Shown here in pieces: positions 37,092 to 47,735 of a stretch of 52,311 nt of DNA. The DNA comes from Treponema sp. GTDB taxonomy: Bacteria > Spirochaetota > Spirochaetia > Treponematales > Breznakiellaceae. The stretch is from positions 1 through 52,311 of the forward strand of contig JAISBN010000087.1 in assembly GCA_031266175.1 (NCBI GenBank), given 5' to 3'. The stretch's first letter is position 1; each line of letters starts with the position of its first letter. Position numbers and translations under genes: made by a program. Under the pieces are notes generated by a model, which saw nothing but the letters and a program-made list of their open reading frames with translations, was not told the DNA's origin and did not search any database.

Positions 37092-39487
37092 GTACACAGC
37101 CGGGCGATTACGGCCATAACAAAGCGTATCACTACGCGGCGCTTATCGGTTATGCCGGCCTGGGAATTTATCTGTTCATATCGATTTTTTATATGTTCAT
37201 CTTCGGTATAAGCGCCGCCGAGTGTGTTATCCGAATTGTTTCAAATCTGGCCTTTGCTGTTTTTTTTACCTGGATACTTTACTTTAGCGGTTTTTCCCGT
37301 CACACAATAGCATGGGTTTCTCCCGCGGTCTTTTTTACTTTTATAAGCGTTGCGGCCCTAATCCTGAAGGGAGATCCCCTGTATCCTTTCCTGGTTATCA
37401 TAGACATGATGATCGCGTTCTGCTATCTGGACTACCGGGCTTTTCTGAAATTCCAGATCTTTTCCAGCGCCGTTCTGGTAATTGTATTACTGTTTCTCCG
37501 GTATCCCCTGGCGGGCAGCGTTTCCCGGTATATAGAAGTGTCGGGGGTGGTAACTTACCTTATGTGCGGCTTTTTGCTGTATTCCTTTGCCCGTTTCCTT
37601 CTTAAGATTATCGCCGACGTGGAGCGCTCAGGAATTACCTTTGCCTCCCTGATGGAGACTACATTTTCCTTTATGGTGATTATCAATAACAACGCGGAGG
37701 TGGAGTATTTAAGCGATTCCCTGGCGGGATGGCTCGCCATCAGCGATAAAACCCATGTCCGCGGACGCCCGCTGCTGGACTTCCTGCCCCCGGGGGAACT
37801 GCGCATGCTGTTCCAGGAAATCCTGGAACAGCCGGGGTATGTGGAACGGCACTTTTCCGTTATCCAGCGGGGAACGCCGGCCTACTTTCTGCTCCGTTCC
37901 TCCCGGCTGCCAGGGGGAACAGTAGCCCGTATCTTTGAATGGACCGATATTACCCCCATCATGGAGGCAAAAAACCTGGCCGAATCCGCGGACCGGGCAA
38001 AGAGCAATTTCCTGGCAAACATGAGCCACGAAATCCGCACGCCCATGAACGCGATCATCGGCATGACGGATCTGATGCTGACCAATCCCTTAAGCGAAGA
38101 GCAGATTACCAGGGCGGATACAATCAAGGGATCGGCCTTAAGCCTGCTCCATATCATTAACGACATTCTGGACTTTTCCAAGATTGACGCCCAAAAAATG
38201 GAGGTGGTCTCCAAGCCCTTTGATTTTACCGCCATGCTGAGCGATACGCTGAACGTGATCAACATCAAGTCTTCCGAAAAGGGGCTGGCCCTGGTAGCAT
38301 CGGTTTCACGGAATGTGCCGCCGGTGATAACAAACGACGAGATTAGGCTTAAGCAGTGCCTTATCAACATCCTTAACAACGCGGTTAAATTTACCAAAGA
38401 AGGGGCGGTTATTCTGAGCGCCTGGACCGAACCCCTGTTCGGCAGTGAAGGCGGGGACGCGTACCGCCTGAATTTTACCATCAGCGATACGGGCCAGGGA
38501 ATCAAAAAAGAAGACTTAAGCCAGCTCTTTACCGAATTCCAGCAGCTTGATACCCACCGGAATCACGCCATAGAGGGAACCGGCCTGGGGCTGGCCATAA
38601 GCCGGCGGCTGCTGGAACTGATGGGCGGAGAAATTACCGTGGGCAGCGTATACGGCGAAGGCACGACCTTTTCGTTCTACGTGGTCTGCCCGGGCAGGCC
38701 CCACGGCTTTCTGGCGGAAGTGGAACGGCCCGCGGAAAAGCGGGTCCTGGTGTACGAACCCAATACCTACAATGTGGAAGGCATGGAGTTTATGCTTCGG
38801 GACTTGGGAATACAGTATACGATTTGTACCGATCTTGAACACGCCAGGGAAGAATACCAGGCAGGCTCCTTTAGCCATGTCTTCTTTGACACCAGCGTCA
38901 AGGAAGGATTCCGGGAATTCCTGGATATGGATACCCCCACTAAATTTATCCTGCTTAAGGAAATTTCGGAAAAATACGACAAGGAAATCCCCAATGCCCT
39001 GAACAGGCCCGTTTTGATCACCGCTTTAGCGGATGCCCTGAACGGCAAAAAGAACTACGAACACCGCAGAATCAAGGAAGACGGAGGATCCTTTATGGTT
39101 AAGGATACCCTGGTTCTGGTGGTGGACGATAACCAGGTAAACCGTATGGTAGCCGAAGGCCTGCTCCGCCGTTACGGCGCGGAGGTTGATACCGCCTGCG
39201 GAGGGGAAGAAGCCATAGAACTTGTCAAAAAACAGCATTACGACATTGTTTTTATGGATCACATGATGCCCGGCATGGACGGTATAGAGACAACCCAAAA
39301 GATCCGTTCCCTGGGGGATCATTTTACCCGGATTACCATTATTGCCCTGACCGCCAATGCCATCTCGGGGATCAGGGAAACCTTTCTAAGGGAGGGGATG
39401 GACGATTTTCTTTCCAAACCCATCATGGTGAAGGATCTAAAAGCCATCCTGCGTAAACATCTGCCGCTGGAAAAAATCGTCCTGTAA
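37088..39487 (+). CDS. Hybrid sensor histidine kinase (multi-TM, PAS-like, HisKA, HATPase, degenerate receiver, receiver)
   Basis: GTG start overlapping previous stop; [65 protein letters not shown]...[13 protein letters not shown]. Confidence 0.9.
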   Translation: MSTQPGDYGHNKAYHYAALIGYAGLGIYLFISIFYMFIFGISAAECVIRIVSNLAFAVFFTWILYFSGFSRHTIAWVSPAVFFTFISVAALILKGDPLYPFLVIIDMMIAFCYLDYRAFLKFQIFSSAVLVIVLLFLRYPLAGSVSRYIEVSGVVTYLMCGFLLYSFARFLLKIIADVERSGITFASLMETTFSFMVIINNNAEVEYLSDSLAGWLAISDKTHVRGRPLLDFLPPGELRMLFQEILEQPGYVERHFSVIQRGTPAYFLLRSSRLPGGTVARIFEWTDITPIMEAKNLAESADRAKSNFLANMSHEIRTPMNAIIGMTDLMLTNPLSEEQITRADTIKGSALSLLHIINDILDFSKIDAQKMEVVSKPFDFTAMLSDTLNVINIKSSEKGLALVASVSRNVPPVITNDEIRLKQCLINILNNAVKFTKEGAVILSAWTEPLFGSEGGDAYRLNFTISDTGQGIKKEDLSQLFTEFQQLDTHRNHAIEGTGLGLAISRRLLELMGGEITVGSVYGEGTTFSFYVVCPGRPHGFLAEVERPAEKRVLVYEPNTYNVEGMEFMLRDLGIQYTICTDLEHAREEYQAGSFSHVFFDTSVKEGFREFLDMDTPTKFILLKEISEKYDKEIPNALNRPVLITALADALNGKKNYEHRRIKEDGGSFMVKDTLVLVVDDNQVNRMVAEGLLRRYGAEVDTACGGEEAIELVKKQHYDIVFMDHMMPGMDGIETTQKIRSLGDHFTRITIIALTANAISGIRETFLREGMDDFLSKPIMVKDLKAILRKHLPLEKIVL

Positions 39488-39569
39488 CTTGTTTGAAAAC
39501 CCAGCCGGATTGCCGCACAGGCCGGCAGCTCTCCCTTAACAATCCCCGCAAATTACCGATATTGGGAAT

Positions 39570-40508
39570 ATGAAAAGAATAGCCACGATATGTATGCTGA
39601 TTTCGGCGGCGGTTCTGGTTTCGGCCCAGTCCGATGTTAGAACCGGAACGATTAACCAGGGGATCTTTTACCAGGAGGGCATTGCCTCCTGGTACGGCGG
39701 TGAATTTAACGGAAAACCCACCGCTTCGGGAGAAATTTTTAACGATTCCCAGTTTACCGCGGCCCATCCGTTGCTGCCCTTCGGTACCATGCTTAAAATA
39801 ACCAACCGGCATAACAACAAGTCCGTTACCGTGCGGGTAAATGACCGGGGACCCTTTGTAGCCGCCAGGATTATTGATCTGTCCCGGGCCGCGGCGGCGC
39901 AGCTTGACATGATTAGCACCGGTACAGCTCCGGTTATTGTAGAAAGCCTCGACGTGGTTACCCTGTCCGCCGGCCCCCGGACCGCAGCGCCGGCGGACGC
40001 CGCACTCCAGGCCCAAGCCGCCGTGCCGCCGGCAGTGGCGGCGCCGATAACTCCGGCGGCAACAGCGGCGCCGGTAAGCCCGGCGCAAACGGCGGCGTCT
40101 GCTGTAATACCGGCAGCGTCCCCGCAGGCGGTAAGTCCCGGCGATCTACAGCCCGGGGACGCGCTCCAGGTCCGGTCCGCTTCGGTGGAACCCTACTCCA
40201 GCCCGGCTGCGGTTCCGGGAACCCTTCAGCCCGCTCCGGGTCCGGTTCCGTCGGCGCAGCTTAAACCGGGGATTCCCGCATCCGACACGGGAAAATACTA
40301 CCGCGTTCAGGTAGGATCCTATAAGCAGCCCCGCTACGCGGTGGAAGCCTTTGAAAAACTAAAAAAAGCGGGCCTCCACCCTGCCTACGAAAAACACGAT
40401 GAATATTACCGGGTTGTTCTTTCCGGACTCCGCCGGCAGGACCTGGGGATGGTAACGGAACGGCTCGGCCAGGCAGGCTTTAGCGAAGCGCTCCTGCGGG
40501 AAGAATAG
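39570..40508 (+). CDS. RlpA-like septal lipoprotein family protein with Pro/Ala-rich linker and SPOR domain
   Basis: GIASWYGGEFNGKPTASGEIFN, LPFGTMLKITNRHNNKSVTVRVNDRGPF; C-terminal SPOR (YYRVQVGSYKQPRYAVEAFEKLKKAG). Confidence 0.88.
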   Translation: MKRIATICMLISAAVLVSAQSDVRTGTINQGIFYQEGIASWYGGEFNGKPTASGEIFNDSQFTAAHPLLPFGTMLKITNRHNNKSVTVRVNDRGPFVAARIIDLSRAAAAQLDMISTGTAPVIVESLDVVTLSAGPRTAAPADAALQAQAAVPPAVAAPITPAATAAPVSPAQTAASAVIPAASPQAVSPGDLQPGDALQVRSASVEPYSSPAAVPGTLQPAPGPVPSAQLKPGIPASDTGKYYRVQVGSYKQPRYAVEAFEKLKKAGLHPAYEKHDEYYRVVLSGLRRQDLGMVTERLGQAGFSEALLREE

Positions 40509-40546
40509 CGAACACAGGCGAAAGCCCGGCGCTGGCGGCAAAATCA

Positions 40547-41773
40547 TCAGGTTCGTGCCAGCTGGCTCCGGTAAGCGCTGATATAGGGCTCCAGGAGCCG
40601 CCGTTTTTCCCCCCGTTCTTTTTCGTAGTACGTGCCCCCCACGGTAAAACAGCAAAAACCCCCGGCGGCTGCGGCGGGGATGCAGATTTCCCGCAGGTCT
40701 ATACCGCTCTCTTGTCCCGCCGCCAGGGCTTCGGCAAGTCCGGCGATAACCTGTCCGGTAAAGTTGTCCCCGCAGCCGGTGGTGTCTCCCCGCCGTTCGG
40801 GACAGGCCGCCAGCTCCTGGTTCACTTTTTCGCAGACCGGCAGCGCCGTCAGGTCCGCTTTTTGGAACAGGCCGCGGCCTACTCCAAAAGCGCCGGCCCT
40901 TTGCGTTGTGCCGGACGCGGCGCAGAACAGCAGCGGCTGCCGGCCCCGGGTAATGACCGCCGCGCCGCAGCCTTGTTCCAGGAACCAGGCTGCCGCTTCC
41001 CGCACGGTGGGTTTTCCCGATGTTTTAAGGGCTTCTTCCTGATCCGCCAGCAGCAGATCAATATAAGAATAGGCGTCGTCCTGTATTCCGAGCCTCCACT
41101 TTTGCCCCGGACTTTCAAGTTCGCTGCGATAATCGTAGACCAGGTTGACTTCGGTTACCGCGCCGCGCCGGCGGGCTTTTTTTAACAGCGGGGTAAGTCC
41201 GTCGTGAAGATGCGGAGTAAGGGCCGTTCCCCCAAAGGCGGCAAGGGCGGCGTCAAAAAAATCCTCCGTCAGATCCGCGGGATAAAATTCATCCAGCGAA
41301 CCTTTGCGGTAGACAAAGGTACGCTCCCCGCTGCCGTTATCGTACCGGGGATCGGAAAGTACATCCACCCGGGAATTGGGACAGTCTTTACGGAGGAGCC
41401 TTACATCCGCAAAGGGAAGGGCGGAAAATTTTTCTTCCAGCGCATCGCCTGTTTCATCGCTGCCCCTGACGCCGTAGTACCGGACGGCAAAGGCCGCGTC
41501 CGCCAGCATTTGGGCGGCATGGGCCAGGGATACCGCCGAGGGTCCGCCAAGGTTCCGGGTATCGGGGGTTTTGCCGCCGTTAAGCAGGGCCATCACCTCG
41601 TCATAGGGCTTACCCATAAACCGTTCCAGGGCGCTGGAAAACACCAGCCGGCCCGGGGTTAACCCGCCGTCACCTGTTGTTCCGGACATGGCCGTCCGGT
41701 AACCGGGGCCGGAAAAATCTTCGTCCGCATAGATACAATCCAGAATGCCGCAGCCTGTTCCGTGGATGTTCAT
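40547..41773 (-). CDS. PfkB-family carbohydrate kinase
   Basis: GAVITRGRQPLL-like segment and GDTTGCGDNFTGQVIAGLAEAL (PfkB signature). Confidence 0.82.
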   Translation of the reverse strand: MNIHGTGCGILDCIYADEDFSGPGYRTAMSGTTGDGGLTPGRLVFSSALERFMGKPYDEVMALLNGGKTPDTRNLGGPSAVSLAHAAQMLADAAFAVRYYGVRGSDETGDALEEKFSALPFADVRLLRKDCPNSRVDVLSDPRYDNGSGERTFVYRKGSLDEFYPADLTEDFFDAALAAFGGTALTPHLHDGLTPLLKKARRRGAVTEVNLVYDYRSELESPGQKWRLGIQDDAYSYIDLLLADQEEALKTSGKPTVREAAAWFLEQGCGAAVITRGRQPLLFCAASGTTQRAGAFGVGRGLFQKADLTALPVCEKVNQELAACPERRGDTTGCGDNFTGQVIAGLAEALAAGQESGIDLREICIPAAAAGGFCCFTVGGTYYEKERGEKRRLLEPYISAYRSQLART

Positions 41774-42243
41774 GGTTTTTTTCTCCGCTTGCCGGTAATT
41801 TCATCAATATGAATCTTCCAGACCCCCGTAAACTTGAGCATCCTTGCCGTTTCCTCCTCAAAGGCGCCCATGTTTCCCGGGGTAAACCGCTCGCTGATAA
41901 GCCTAAGGCCGCGGATTTTTTCATCATCCTCTAAAACTTCGTACACGGTCCCGATGACGACAGCCGATTCATAGACCACGGTAAAATTATCCTGGGGGAA
42001 TTCGGCGCTGCCCACAAAGGAAACGCAGACGCTGGACTGCCTGCGGAGGTTCACGGCCTTGTGGCCTTCCAGGGCGCCGTGAAAGTACAGCCAGTCCTCG
42101 TCCCGAACCAGGGACAGGGGTACGCCGTAGGGTACCCCGTCGCCGTCCACCGTTGACAGGACGCCGTAAGGGGCCTGGTCCAAAAAAACAAGCGCCTCGT
42201 TTCGGGATGCCGCCCGGTCCTTTCGCCGCATTTCGTAGTGCAT
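41770..42243 (-). CDS. Pyridoxamine 5'-phosphate oxidase-family (NimA-like) flavin protein
   Basis: APYGVLSTVDGDGVPYGVPLSLVRDEDWLYFHGALEGHKAVNLRRQSSVCVSFVG. Confidence 0.82.
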   Translation of the reverse strand: MHYEMRRKDRAASRNEALVFLDQAPYGVLSTVDGDGVPYGVPLSLVRDEDWLYFHGALEGHKAVNLRRQSSVCVSFVGSAEFPQDNFTVVYESAVVIGTVYEVLEDDEKIRGLRLISERFTPGNMGAFEEETARMLKFTGVWKIHIDEITGKRRKKP

Positions 42244-42246
42244 AGC

Positions 42247-42891
42247 CTAAAACCCCAGATCCTTCCCGATCAGGATCACTTTGATCCGGCCCGCGGGTTT
42301 ACAGATCCGGGTAATGACAAACTGGGCGCAGATGCTGTCCCGGCTCTTACAGTCGCCGCAGGCGCCGTTTATATTACAGGGAGTTTTAACCGCGGGAAAG
42401 CGCTGGATATTAAGGGGCGCCGCAAGATGCCGGGCCCGGCTGACAGCGTCATCCAGGGTTTTTACCACCTTGTTGATCCCCGTTACCACGATTACCTGTT
42501 TCGGACCGTAACAGAGCGCCGCCACCCGGTTGCCGTTACCGTCAATATTAACCAGCTGGCCGTCTTCGCTTAAGGCGTTGGTACCCATCAAAAAGGTATC
42601 GCAGAGCAGGGCCTGCCGCATCAGGTCTACCTTTTCTTCCGGACTTTTTGCCGCATCCCGGTTAATCAGCCTGTAGCCCCGTTCGGCAGCCTGGCTGTAG
42701 AGATCCAGCGCCTTGGCTGTCGCGGAACCGCCCCAGGCAATAACGTGATCCCGGGGAATAAGGGAAAAAACCTTTTCGGTTGCTTCGGGAATATCGTTAA
42801 CATACCAGGCTTCAAAATACCGTGCTTCCAGCGCTTTGACCACCAGGGGCCCCAGCTTGTCGTTCCGTAAATCATACATTGATTTTTCCAT
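42247..42891 (-). CDS. LUD-domain (LutC/DUF162-type) protein
   Basis: IPRDHVIAWGGSATAKALDLY...GTNALSEDGQLVNIDGNGNRVAALCYGPKQVIVVTGINKVVKTLDDA. Confidence 0.85.
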   Translation of the reverse strand: MEKSMYDLRNDKLGPLVVKALEARYFEAWYVNDIPEATEKVFSLIPRDHVIAWGGSATAKALDLYSQAAERGYRLINRDAAKSPEEKVDLMRQALLCDTFLMGTNALSEDGQLVNIDGNGNRVAALCYGPKQVIVVTGINKVVKTLDDAVSRARHLAAPLNIQRFPAVKTPCNINGACGDCKSRDSICAQFVITRICKPAGRIKVILIGKDLGF

Positions 42892-42948
42892 AACCGCAAA
42901 CCTCCTTTTTCACTATACCAAAGAAGACTTTTTCGTTACTATGGGGTT

Positions 42949-43950
42949 ATGCCCGCAATACAAGTGCCGCCTGTGGAGTTGTCTGCAAAGACGCTGTCCG
43001 GGGACCGTAAAGCCGCCGTTCTGGCCAACAGTATTTGCGTTTTATTTTGGGGCTTTTCGTTTATCTCCATAAAAATTACCGTTCCGGTTTTTCCTCCCAT
43101 GACTCTGGGGGCCGTTCGTTTTGCCATAGCCATCGCGCTGCTCTTTGTTATGTACCGGCTGGCGGAAAAGCCTGACGGCGGCAGCCGCGGCAGGCTGAAA
43201 GAGGATATGCCCTTCCTTGCCGGATCGGGCCTGGCGGGGGTTACGTTTTATTTTTTCTGCGAAAACAACGGCGTGGCCCTGGTTACCGCGTCGGAAGCTT
43301 CCCTCATGGTAGCGCTTATTCCGGTCCTGACCATGATCACCGAATGGTGCGCCGCGAAACTGCTGCGCACAAACAGCAGGACCCTGAAACGGCGGCATTG
43401 GCTGGGGGCGTTTATTTCCGTAACCGGAATAATCCTGGTAGTACAGGTTTCTTTTGCCCTTTCGGGAAATATCTCCGGCTATCTTTTCATGGGAGGAGCG
43501 GCCCTGTGCTGGGTATTGTACGGTTTTTTGACCAAGCCTCTTTTCAGCCGGAACCGCTCACGGATTTATATCGTCTTCTGGCAGAATTTTTTCGGCTTCC
43601 TGGGCTTTCTTCCCTTTGCCGCCCTGGAATATAAAGCCTGGGGAACGCCTGACGCGATCGTCATTCTGCATGTACTTTTTTTGGCGATCTGCTGTTCCGC
43701 TCTGGGCTATTGGCTTTATGCCCATGCCCTTAAAGTATTGGGCATATCCGTTTCCGCAGTTTTTATCAACCTGATACCGGTGGTAACGGTTATCGCCGGG
43801 TTTTTTATCCAGGGAGAACGGCTGTCGGGCCTCCAGTGGGCGGGAGCGGCCCTGGTGCTTACGGGGGTATATTTGGCTGTTTCACCCCAACATCCATTTC
43901 CCGAAACCGCGGCAAAAGGCCATCGGGCCCATGGAGCCCCGCCCGCATAA
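42949..43950 (+). CDS. EamA/DMT-family transporter
   Basis: 10-TM pattern; ICVLFWGFSFISIKITVPVFPPMTLGAVRFAIAI; GERLSGLQWAGAALVLTGVYL. Confidence 0.88.
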   Translation: MPAIQVPPVELSAKTLSGDRKAAVLANSICVLFWGFSFISIKITVPVFPPMTLGAVRFAIAIALLFVMYRLAEKPDGGSRGRLKEDMPFLAGSGLAGVTFYFFCENNGVALVTASEASLMVALIPVLTMITEWCAAKLLRTNSRTLKRRHWLGAFISVTGIILVVQVSFALSGNISGYLFMGGAALCWVLYGFLTKPLFSRNRSRIYIVFWQNFFGFLGFLPFAALEYKAWGTPDAIVILHVLFLAICCSALGYWLYAHALKVLGISVSAVFINLIPVVTVIAGFFIQGERLSGLQWAGAALVLTGVYLAVSPQHPFPETAAKGHRAHGAPPA

Positions 43951-43970
43951 TATGGCTTCGCGGCAATATA

Positions 43971-44465
43971 CTAAATAACGCCTTCCAATTGTAACAGTTT
44001 TGTTTTTGCTGCAATGCCGCCCGCGTATCCCGTAAGACTACCGCTTTTCCCTATTACCCGGTGACAGGGAATTAAAACAGAGATGGGATTATGGCCGACC
44101 GCGCCGCCGACTGCCCGGGCAGACATATGCCTGTCTTTGTTTTCCAATTCAAATTGTTTTGCCAGTTCCCCGTAGGTTGTGGTTTTCCCATAAGGAATTT
44201 TACAAAGATTATTCCATATTGATTTTTGAAAGGGGCTTCCTTTAGGCATAAGCGGCGGCATGAAACCCGGTTTTTTGCCTGAAAAATAAACATCCAGCCA
44301 CTTCCGGACATCTTCAAATACAGGCAGATTTTGTTCCGAAACATCTTTTCCCAATGTTTTTGCAAAATATTTTTGCCCCTCAATCCAGAGGCCGCAAATA
44401 TTTTTACCATCGCTTGATACGGTGAGCGTCCCCACCGGCGATTTAATTTTGTGAATGTATTCCAT
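43971..44465 (-). CDS. ogt: Methylated-DNA--[protein]-cysteine S-methyltransferase
   Basis: IPYGKTTTYGELAKQF...ARAVGGAVGHNPISVLIPCHRVIGKSGSLTGYAGG. Confidence 0.95.
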   Translation of the reverse strand: MEYIHKIKSPVGTLTVSSDGKNICGLWIEGQKYFAKTLGKDVSEQNLPVFEDVRKWLDVYFSGKKPGFMPPLMPKGSPFQKSIWNNLCKIPYGKTTTYGELAKQFELENKDRHMSARAVGGAVGHNPISVLIPCHRVIGKSGSLTGYAGGIAAKTKLLQLEGVI

Positions 44466-44511
44466 GATTTTCTCCTTATCTGTATTTTGATGGGTCCATT
44501 AAAAACGTTCT

Positions 44512-45537
44512 TTACTGTACCTTGAATTTGGATACTTCCACCGCCAGATCATTGGTGTTTTCCCTGTTGGAGGCGCTGATGCCGTTGATCCGGCTGACCG
44601 CCCCGTTTATCTGGTCCGCGCTCAGGGCCATTTCGTTAATGCTGTTGATTATTTCCGACTGTTTGGCTATCTCCCGAATATCCTGTGATACCTTCTCAAG
44701 GCCCGAACGGCCCGTTTCGGAAGCTTCTATCAGTTCCGTTACGTTTTCCGTATTCCGGATAAGGGTCCGGGTGACGCTTTGTATGTTTGCCAGCATCTCT
44801 TCAATGGCCGACGATGACCGGGAAACACTGTCGGTCTGCTGTTCCACATGGCCGTTCAGCCTGTCGATATTAACCGTAACCTGTTCCATGGTCGCGTTGG
44901 TTTCGGTAATGCCGGCGGCCTGATGCATCACTTTGCTTTTGATGTTCCGGGTATTGGCGGTAATCTGGTTAATTGCCGCGGCAGTTTGTTCCACGCTGGA
45001 AGCCAGCTCGTTCCCCACGCCGGAAAGAACTCTGCTTTTATCTTTAATGGTAATAATCAGCCAGCCCCAGTCTTCCTGATAGGTCATGTTGCTGTACTCG
45101 GTCCGCCGGGTTTTCCAACATTTCATAAAAGCCGGATCATAGCCCGACACATCGGACTCATCTCCCAGGGCGGAAAATTCTTCATCCCCCGGCGGAACGC
45201 TGCCGTCGATAATGAAAAGAGAGGTATCGCCGTTCACCGGACCCATGGTATAAAGATATTTGGCGGTGGAATAGTTTTTGACGGTTAAAAGCTCAATCCT
45301 GGTTTTTTCATAAAACGGATCTTCCGCATCCATGGTAGAAAGCAGCCTTTCAAAAGCATCGCCGTCAATCAGCGAAGCGGCTTCTTCGGTCATAAAAACA
45401 CCCTGCTCTATAAAAAACCGGGATACTGTTCTCGATGTCTGGTACATGGCTATGATCGACGTGACCGCGCACAACGCAAAAACAAACAGGCAAAAGGAAA
45501 GGGCAAAACGGAACCTGATGGAATGCAGTAATTTCAT
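44512..45537 (-). CDS. Methyl-accepting chemotaxis protein-like, internally deleted (no TM2/HAMP, no hairpin tip)
   Basis: MKLLHSIRFRFALSFCLFVFALCAVTSIIAMYQTS; ...EDWGWLI|ITIKDKSRVLSGVGNELASSVEQTAAAINQITANT...; IREIAKQSE|IINSINEMALSADQINGAVSRINGIS. Confidence 0.8.
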   Translation of the reverse strand: MKLLHSIRFRFALSFCLFVFALCAVTSIIAMYQTSRTVSRFFIEQGVFMTEEAASLIDGDAFERLLSTMDAEDPFYEKTRIELLTVKNYSTAKYLYTMGPVNGDTSLFIIDGSVPPGDEEFSALGDESDVSGYDPAFMKCWKTRRTEYSNMTYQEDWGWLIITIKDKSRVLSGVGNELASSVEQTAAAINQITANTRNIKSKVMHQAAGITETNATMEQVTVNIDRLNGHVEQQTDSVSRSSSAIEEMLANIQSVTRTLIRNTENVTELIEASETGRSGLEKVSQDIREIAKQSEIINSINEMALSADQINGAVSRINGISASNRENTNDLAVEVSKFKVQ

Positions 45538-45539
45538 GG

Positions 45540-46847
45540 TTATGCTCTCCAAACTATCCATAAAAACAGCGCCGATACGGAAGTTGTCAGCACCGTAAAA
45601 GGAAGGCCGATTCTGATCCACTGGACAAAGCTTAATTTGACATTTTGTTTTCGCAGGATGCCTGCGGACACTACGTTGGCGGAGGCCCCAAAGGGCGTCA
45701 GGTTCCCCCCCATGCAAGAGCCGATAAGCAGGGCAAACAGGTACAGTTCCGGCTTTAAGGAAAGTTCCTGCGCCAGCGAAGCCGCCACGGGAAGCATGAC
45801 GACAATGTAGGGCACGTTGTCTACAAAACCGGAAATAAGGGTAGATACCCCCAGGATAAGAACAAAGCCCAAAAGGACGTTGGAACCCACGATGCGTGAA
45901 AGAAAGGCGGCAAAGTCTTCCAGCAGCCCCACCGAGGCAACGGCTCCCACCACCACGAAAATACCGATAAGGAAAAAGGCCGTATCCCAGTCCAGGCCCT
46001 TTACCAGTTCCAGAACCCTGGCGGAACTTTCCTTCTGTATCCACCGGTACCAGATAATGCCCGCCAGGGCCAGGACAACGACGATAAGCCCCGAAGCCAG
46101 GGAAATGCCGCCGTAGAAAAAGGAAGCGCCGGCCAGGCCCAGGATCATCAGAATCAGAAGCCAGGCGGGAACCATGGAGCGGATGGTTTCTTTTTCCACG
46201 GTAACTTTTTTCCCGCCGTTTTTGGCAAAGATCCGGTAAAAGAACAGGGCCCCCACGATTAAGCCCGCCTGGACGGCAAAGAAGATCGCGGGTTTTCCTT
46301 CGTAGACAAAAAAGTCATTGAAACCGTAATTCGCATAATCCGCAAAGATCATCGAAGGGGGATCGCCCACCAGGGTGGCGGTCCCCTCCAGGTTTGCCAT
46401 AACCGCCAGGCCCACCATAAAATTCCCGGGGTTAAGCTTAAGCTTGTTACAGAGCGCCAGGGCGATAGGGGCCATCACCAGCACGGTGGCAACGTTTTCC
46501 ACGAAGGCGCTGATAATCCCCGTCATGACCAGGATCAGCACCATGGCGACACCCACATTGGGGGAATGGTTAACGATGGAATCGGCAATCACCGCGGGAA
46601 CCCTGGAATAGATAAAAAGTTCGGCAATCACCAGGCTTCCCACAAAGATCATCAGAACGTCCCAGTTGATAAGTTCGGTTCCCGCTTCCCGGATAAGGGA
46701 AAGGATTGTATCCCCCGGGGTAAGGGACCGGAACAGTATCATCAGCAGGGCCGCCCCCAGGGCACTCCAGGACTTTCTGTCGGGGAAAATAACGATAAGC
46801 GCGTACATCAAAACAGCCAGGCCAAGCACAATCCATTTGACGGGCAT
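45540..46847 (-). CDS. ArsB/NhaD (SLC13/citrate-type) family permease
   Basis: GNLTPFGASANVVSAGIL, VATVLVMAPIALALCNKLK, NLEGTATLVGDPPSMIFADYA; >10 TM. Confidence 0.88.
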   Translation of the reverse strand: MPVKWIVLGLAVLMYALIVIFPDRKSWSALGAALLMILFRSLTPGDTILSLIREAGTELINWDVLMIFVGSLVIAELFIYSRVPAVIADSIVNHSPNVGVAMVLILVMTGIISAFVENVATVLVMAPIALALCNKLKLNPGNFMVGLAVMANLEGTATLVGDPPSMIFADYANYGFNDFFVYEGKPAIFFAVQAGLIVGALFFYRIFAKNGGKKVTVEKETIRSMVPAWLLILMILGLAGASFFYGGISLASGLIVVVLALAGIIWYRWIQKESSARVLELVKGLDWDTAFFLIGIFVVVGAVASVGLLEDFAAFLSRIVGSNVLLGFVLILGVSTLISGFVDNVPYIVVMLPVAASLAQELSLKPELYLFALLIGSCMGGNLTPFGASANVVSAGILRKQNVKLSFVQWIRIGLPFTVLTTSVSALFLWIVWRA

Positions 46848-46916
46848 AACAACTCCTTTTAAATTATGCTGCTTTAGACTATATTAAAACATATAAAGAG
46901 ATAAAAAGGATAGCTC

Positions 46917-47735
46917 ATGATTATCGGCATAGATATAGGCAGCACTACCACAAAAGCGGTTTCCATCCACGGCGGCCGGGTGATCCACAAAATCAAAACC
47001 AGGGCCCTGGACGCGGTAACCTCCGCCACCGGAGCTTTCGGCAAGATGATCGTGGAAAACAGCATCAAAATCGGCGACATAAAACGGATCATGATAACCG
47101 GAGCGGGAGCTACCAAGCTGAAGGATGATCTCTTCGGCATACCCACCGGCAAGGCTGATGAAATCAAATCCATCGGCATCGGGGGCATGTTTCTGGCGGG
47201 CAGGGATAACATCATCATCGCCAATGTGGGTACTGGTACGGCGATTATTGACGCCCGGGGCGACAGTATTTCCCACATGGGCGGTTCCGGTGTGGGGGGC
47301 GGCACAATCCTGGGGCTGGCGAAAAAACTGCTTTCCCTGTCGGAATTCAGCGGGGTAATGGAACTGGCGGCCCAGGGAAGGCTGAACCAGGTAGACCTGC
47401 TGATGGAAGACATTATGGAAACGGGCTTAAGCTTTCTGAACAGGGAAAGTACCGCCTCCAACTTCGGGAAAATGCTGGACAGCGCCCGGAACGAAGACAT
47501 TGCCCTGGGGCTGATCAACATGGTATATCAGGTAATCGGCATGCTTGCGGTCTTTGCCGCGAAAAGTAAAAATACCAGCCAGGTCATGGTTACCGGAAAC
47601 GGCAGCGGCAACCTGATTGGCCGGCGGATACTGGGTGAAATTACCGCCATGTACAATGTACATTTTGAATACCCGGAAAACGCCGAATACACCACCGCCA
47701 TTGGAGCGGGCCTTTCCTGGGAACAGTGCCTGTGA
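46917..47735 (+). CDS. coaW: Type II pantothenate kinase
   Basis: MIIGIDIGSTTTKAVSI; ITGAGATKL; ANVGTGTAIIDA; GGSGVGGGTILGLAKKLL. Confidence 0.85.
   Translation: MIIGIDIGSTTTKAVSIHGGRVIHKIKTRALDAVTSATGAFGKMIVENSIKIGDIKRIMITGAGATKLKDDLFGIPTGKADEIKSIGIGGMFLAGRDNIIIANVGTGTAIIDARGDSISHMGGSGVGGGTILGLAKKLLSLSEFSGVMELAAQGRLNQVDLLMEDIMETGLSFLNRESTASNFGKMLDSARNEDIALGLINMVYQVIGMLAVFAAKSKNTSQVMVTGNGSGNLIGRRILGEITAMYNVHFEYPENAEYTTAIGAGLSWEQCL

Noticed and set aside
45540-46044. N-terminal extension of ORF 44512..46044 upstream of the MCP
   Set aside because: Overlaps the permease gene in another frame; the MCP start with a TM helix (MKLLHSIRFRFALSFCLF) at 45537 is more plausible.
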